A DNA stretch of 64,000 nucleotides from Phaeosaccion multiseriatum (lineage: Eukaryota > Ochrophyta, other classes): contig OZ218960.1 of NCBI GenBank assembly GCA_965112735.1, positions 1,736,001 through 1,800,000 of the forward strand, in the 5' to 3' direction. Each line of letters opens with the position of its first letter. The first letter of the stretch is position 1. Below, piece by piece: positions 61,408 through 64,000 of the stretch. The position numbers and the translations under genes are program-made. The notes under the pieces are model-generated. The model did no database searches. It saw only the letters and a program-made list of their open reading frames with translations, and was not told the origin of the DNA.

Positions 61408-64000
61408 ATGGCCGAGGAGGACATAGACGATGATAACTATCTGTCCAGTAGCGGGGAGGACTACGAGGAGGGCGATAGCGACGGCGAAGATGGGTGGGAC
61501 GGGGAAGATACAGCAGACAGGTAAGTCAAAGCGGCTATAGCGATATCACCACGGGTAGTTGTGGAGAAGAGAGAAGAGCAAGTGTTCCTCCTCCTCACCG
61601 AAGGTTCTCTCTCATCAGGGGGGGGAAGGGTTCCTACGACGATGACCTACCCGCCATTGGCGAAGAAGACGAGGATGCAATAAGCGACCCGCAGGCTGAG
61701 AAGAGAAGAAGGGGAGGGGGCGGAGACGGCGGCATCGGCAGTAGCAGACAGGAGGGGGGAGGAACCCTCGTCGAGGAGGGGTACAAGCTCTCGGAACGCG
61801 AGGAGAGACGCTTGATTGGAGCCTTCTTGATCAGCCGAGGAGCCATCCGCGACGAGGTAGCACCTGGGGAGCGGAGGGAGTACTACCTTTCGCCCTCCCG
61901 CTCCAATGATTGCTTTCGAGAGGTAGGAATGTTACGAGCCTAACATGTTCATCCTGCCGTTCGTGTGGGTGGCTGATGGTGCCACTCTCTCTGCCACCAT
62001 CGTTCGTCGATAAGCACAACATCCCGTCGTCAGTGGAGCTGACCTCAATCATCGAATGCCCGAATGATACTACATGGACGCCTACCCCCTCGCTACTTTC
62101 CTCCCCTCGTTTTGATTTCTCTGCGCAACGCAGTTCTGCACCATCCTCATCTCTCTCGGTGTGAAGCTCAGGGAGGCGGACATGAGACTGGACTTCCAAC
62201 AGCTCGTCAAGGAAGCGCAAGCGTGAGTGCGTACGCGTGGTGTGTGTGTGTATGTGTGTGTATGTGTGTGTGCTTGTGTGTATGTGTGTGTGCGTGTGGA
62301 TATGCGTGTGTGTGTGAGTGTGTGTGTTTGTATATTTGTGTGTCAGTCTCAGTCTCCTTAGGGAAGGGCTCCATGTAGGATAGGGGGAGGAGGGGCACTC
62401 CTCTCTTCGTTCACGCAATGCAATGAGAGTACAACCAGCCCTGAGGTGCTTTGCTGACACTTCATCTCCCCGTGGTGCGTGTGTTTGGATTGTTGTAGGT
62501 GGTATGCCTGTCGTACTCTTGTCTATCCCTAAGCCAATATGGTCCACGCTGCCTTCAATGAGTTTCCCCTGCCGTGCACTGCACTGTATCTTGGTGCACA
62601 ACACAACGCCTTACCATACCGCACTCGATTGCTCTACACTATCTGACTTATACCGCACTCGCAGTCGGGAGCCCGATGACCCGCGCCTGACGCTGGACAC
62701 ATTGCGCCGGTACTACGTCTCCAAGATGCAAGGCAAGCATCAGGAAGAGAAAATCAGGTACGGGTGCAGGAGTAGTTGACGTTTAATTGGACCCTATCCA
62801 ATGCCAAGAGATACCACTCAGAGATCGATCGAATGGGTACTACTACTTACGTATACAAGGGCGAGTTTATTTCCCTACAGTAGTGCAGTAGTGTAGTGTA
62901 TGGGTATACACACGGAGAGGGCAGAGGGGCAGAGGACAGAGGATAGAGGGTGATTGACGCGATAAAGTAGAGTAGGCAGCCCAGGCCGGTGGGGGGACTT
63001 GCTTCTAACTATACCTACCAAGAAGTGTAGCATGCATACCATGCCCGTCCTGGGCACACTCACCCACATCTTAGTTACCCACCTCACCTCCCCTCCCCTC
63101 CCCTCCCCTCCCCTCCCCTCAATCGACTGCGCGGCCAGTAGGGAGGAGCCAAGCAGAGTGGGGCTCCTCTGTCTAGTTGTTTTAATGTCTCAGTGCTTCC
63201 TTGTCTTATCTCGATATAATGATGCTGGCCAAACCGAAGCAGCAGCCCGTCTCACAAAATCCAAACAAAGCCCCTCCCTCCCTCCCTCCCTCCCTCCCTC
63301 GCCCCCTCGCTTCCTTCGTTCCTTCCTTCCTTCCTTCCTTCCTTCGTTCCTTCCTTCCTTCCTTCCTTCCTTTCTTTCTTCCTTCCTTCCTCCTTCCCTT
63401 CCTTCTTCCTTCCTTCCATCCTTCCTTCCTTCCTTCCTTCCTTCCTTCCTTCCTTCCTTCCTTCCTTCCTTCCTTCCTTCTTCCTTCCTTCCTCCCTCCT
63501 TCCTTCCTTCCTTCCTTCCTTCTCTCCCAGGATGGCGTGGGAGGGCCTGTGGGGCGCCACTGGAGAGAAAAGCTCCGACGGCGGTCAGCCTTACATCGAC
63601 ACTGTAGAGTACCAACACATCTTCGCCAACATCGGAGAGCCGCTCAACGACGAGGTTAGGGAGGGAGAGAAGGAGGGAAGGAGGGAGCGAGGCAGGGAGG
63701 GAGTGAGGGGGTGAGGGGGTGAGGGAGGGAGGGAGGGAGGGAGGGAAGGAGGAAGGGAGGGAAAGAGAGAGGGGAGGGAGGGAGGGAGGGAGGGAGGGAG
63801 AGAGGGAGAGAGGGAAGGAGGGAGGGAGGGAAGGAGAGAGGGAGGGATGGAGGGAGGGAGGGGAGGGAAGGAGGGAGGGAGGGAGGGAGGGGGAGAGGGA
63901 GGGATGGAAGGAGGGAGGGAGGGAAGGAGAGAGGGAGGGATGGAGGGAGGGAGGGGAGGAAGGAGGGAGGGGGGGAGGGCGGGAGGAAGGAAGGACAGGA
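61408..64000 (+). CDS. Acidic protein, possibly EF-hand-like; 3' part beyond window
   Basis: Exons seen are 61408-61520, 61619-61922, 62134-62222, 62665-62757 and 63531-63654, all in phase; the last ends at a GTTAGG donor, so the gene continues past the right edge. The first exon is strongly acidic ([20 protein letters not shown]). Exon 2 ends in helical sequence [20 protein letters not shown]. Exons 3-5 ([56 protein letters not shown]) have the helix-loop-helix rhythm of calmodulin/centrin-type EF-hands but lack clear DxDxDG loops. I used the ATG at 61408 because the one at 61401 closes after ten codons. Function not assigned. Confidence 0.65.
62238..62345. repeat. (TG)n microsatellite in the right-edge gene
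   Basis: GTGTGTAT-type repeats starting shortly after the donor at 62223. Confidence 0.9.
63281..63525 (+). repeat. (TTCC)n/(CCCT)n tract before an acceptor
   Basis: About 245 bp of CCCT then TTCC repeats lead directly into the acceptor at 63530, acting as an oversized polypyrimidine tract. Confidence 0.9.
63655..64000 (+). repeat. (GGGA)n tract after a donor
   Basis: GGGA/GGAA repeats begin right after the donor at 63655 and run to the window edge. With the TTCC tract of the preceding intron this shows the same 5'-purine, 3'-pyrimidine intron polarity seen elsewhere. Confidence 0.9.

Noticed and set aside
1-64000. tRNA, rRNA or other structured RNA genes
   Set aside because: I looked for cloverleaf-like and conserved rRNA segments and saw none; a covariance-model search would be decisive.

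Overview
This is nuclear DNA of a eukaryote. The genes are mostly split by short GT-AG introns, no bacterial-style operons are visible, and microsatellites (CTC/GAG, CAG/CTG, GGGA/TCCC, GGAA/TTCC, CA/TG) fill introns and spacers. The gene content points to a stramenopile, probably a photosynthetic ochrophyte alga. A cysteine repeat of the EsV-1-7 type is present. The ARMT1-like protein starts with a signal peptide ending in an A-F junction of the heterokont plastid-targeting kind. Neighbouring genes largely alternate strands and share short divergent promoters. CFAP298 and an alpha-tubulin with Lys40 suggest a lineage that still makes motile cilia. The genus cannot be fixed from sequence reading alone.

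Layout: 544-2827 (-) CFAP298; 3110-4979 (+) Mediator subunit MED20; 6711-9826 (-) a FAIM-like plus PX protein; 10067-11103 (+) a cysteine-rich membrane protein; 11.1-13.4 kb no convincing gene; 13433-18973 (+) an ARMT1/DUF89 phosphatase-like protein; 19917-21278 (-) alpha-tubulin; 21848-23527 (+) beta-tubulin; 24-28 kb poorly defined, with one tentative minus-strand gene; 28454-29815 (+) a second, almost identical alpha-tubulin; 30735-36282 (-) a four-repeat EsV-1-7 protein with a roughly 1,030-residue low-complexity tail; 36843-40271 (-) a DEAD-box RNA helicase; 42267-43892 (-) UreF and 44219-47461 (+) UreG back to back; 47936-50060 (-) exosome subunit RRP4; 51025-51863 (-) a single-domain globin; 52187-52687 (+) a GCK-domain protein; 53973-56373 (-) an MFS transporter; 56978-58201 (+) a second FAIM/PX protein with unresolved 5' end; 60100-61304 (-) a four-helix membrane protein; 61408 to the right edge (+) the start of an acidic, possibly EF-hand-like protein.

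Functional groupings: three tubulin genes and CFAP298 serve microtubules and cilia; UreF and UreG are nickel-loading chaperones of urease; MED20, RRP4 and the helicase act in transcription and RNA handling. Exon structures were worked out by hand from splice signals, reading-frame phase and family resemblance; where all phases close, the joined CDS length is given.

The most unusual items are the EsV-1-7 gene with its giant tail, two FAIM-PX genes, a dispersed motif (core GTATCACCAACTG) embedded in CTG/CAG runs that contributes coding sequence to MED20 and a FAIM-PX gene, the UreG N-terminal extension, and introns that are purine-rich at the 5' end and pyrimidine-rich at the 3' end.
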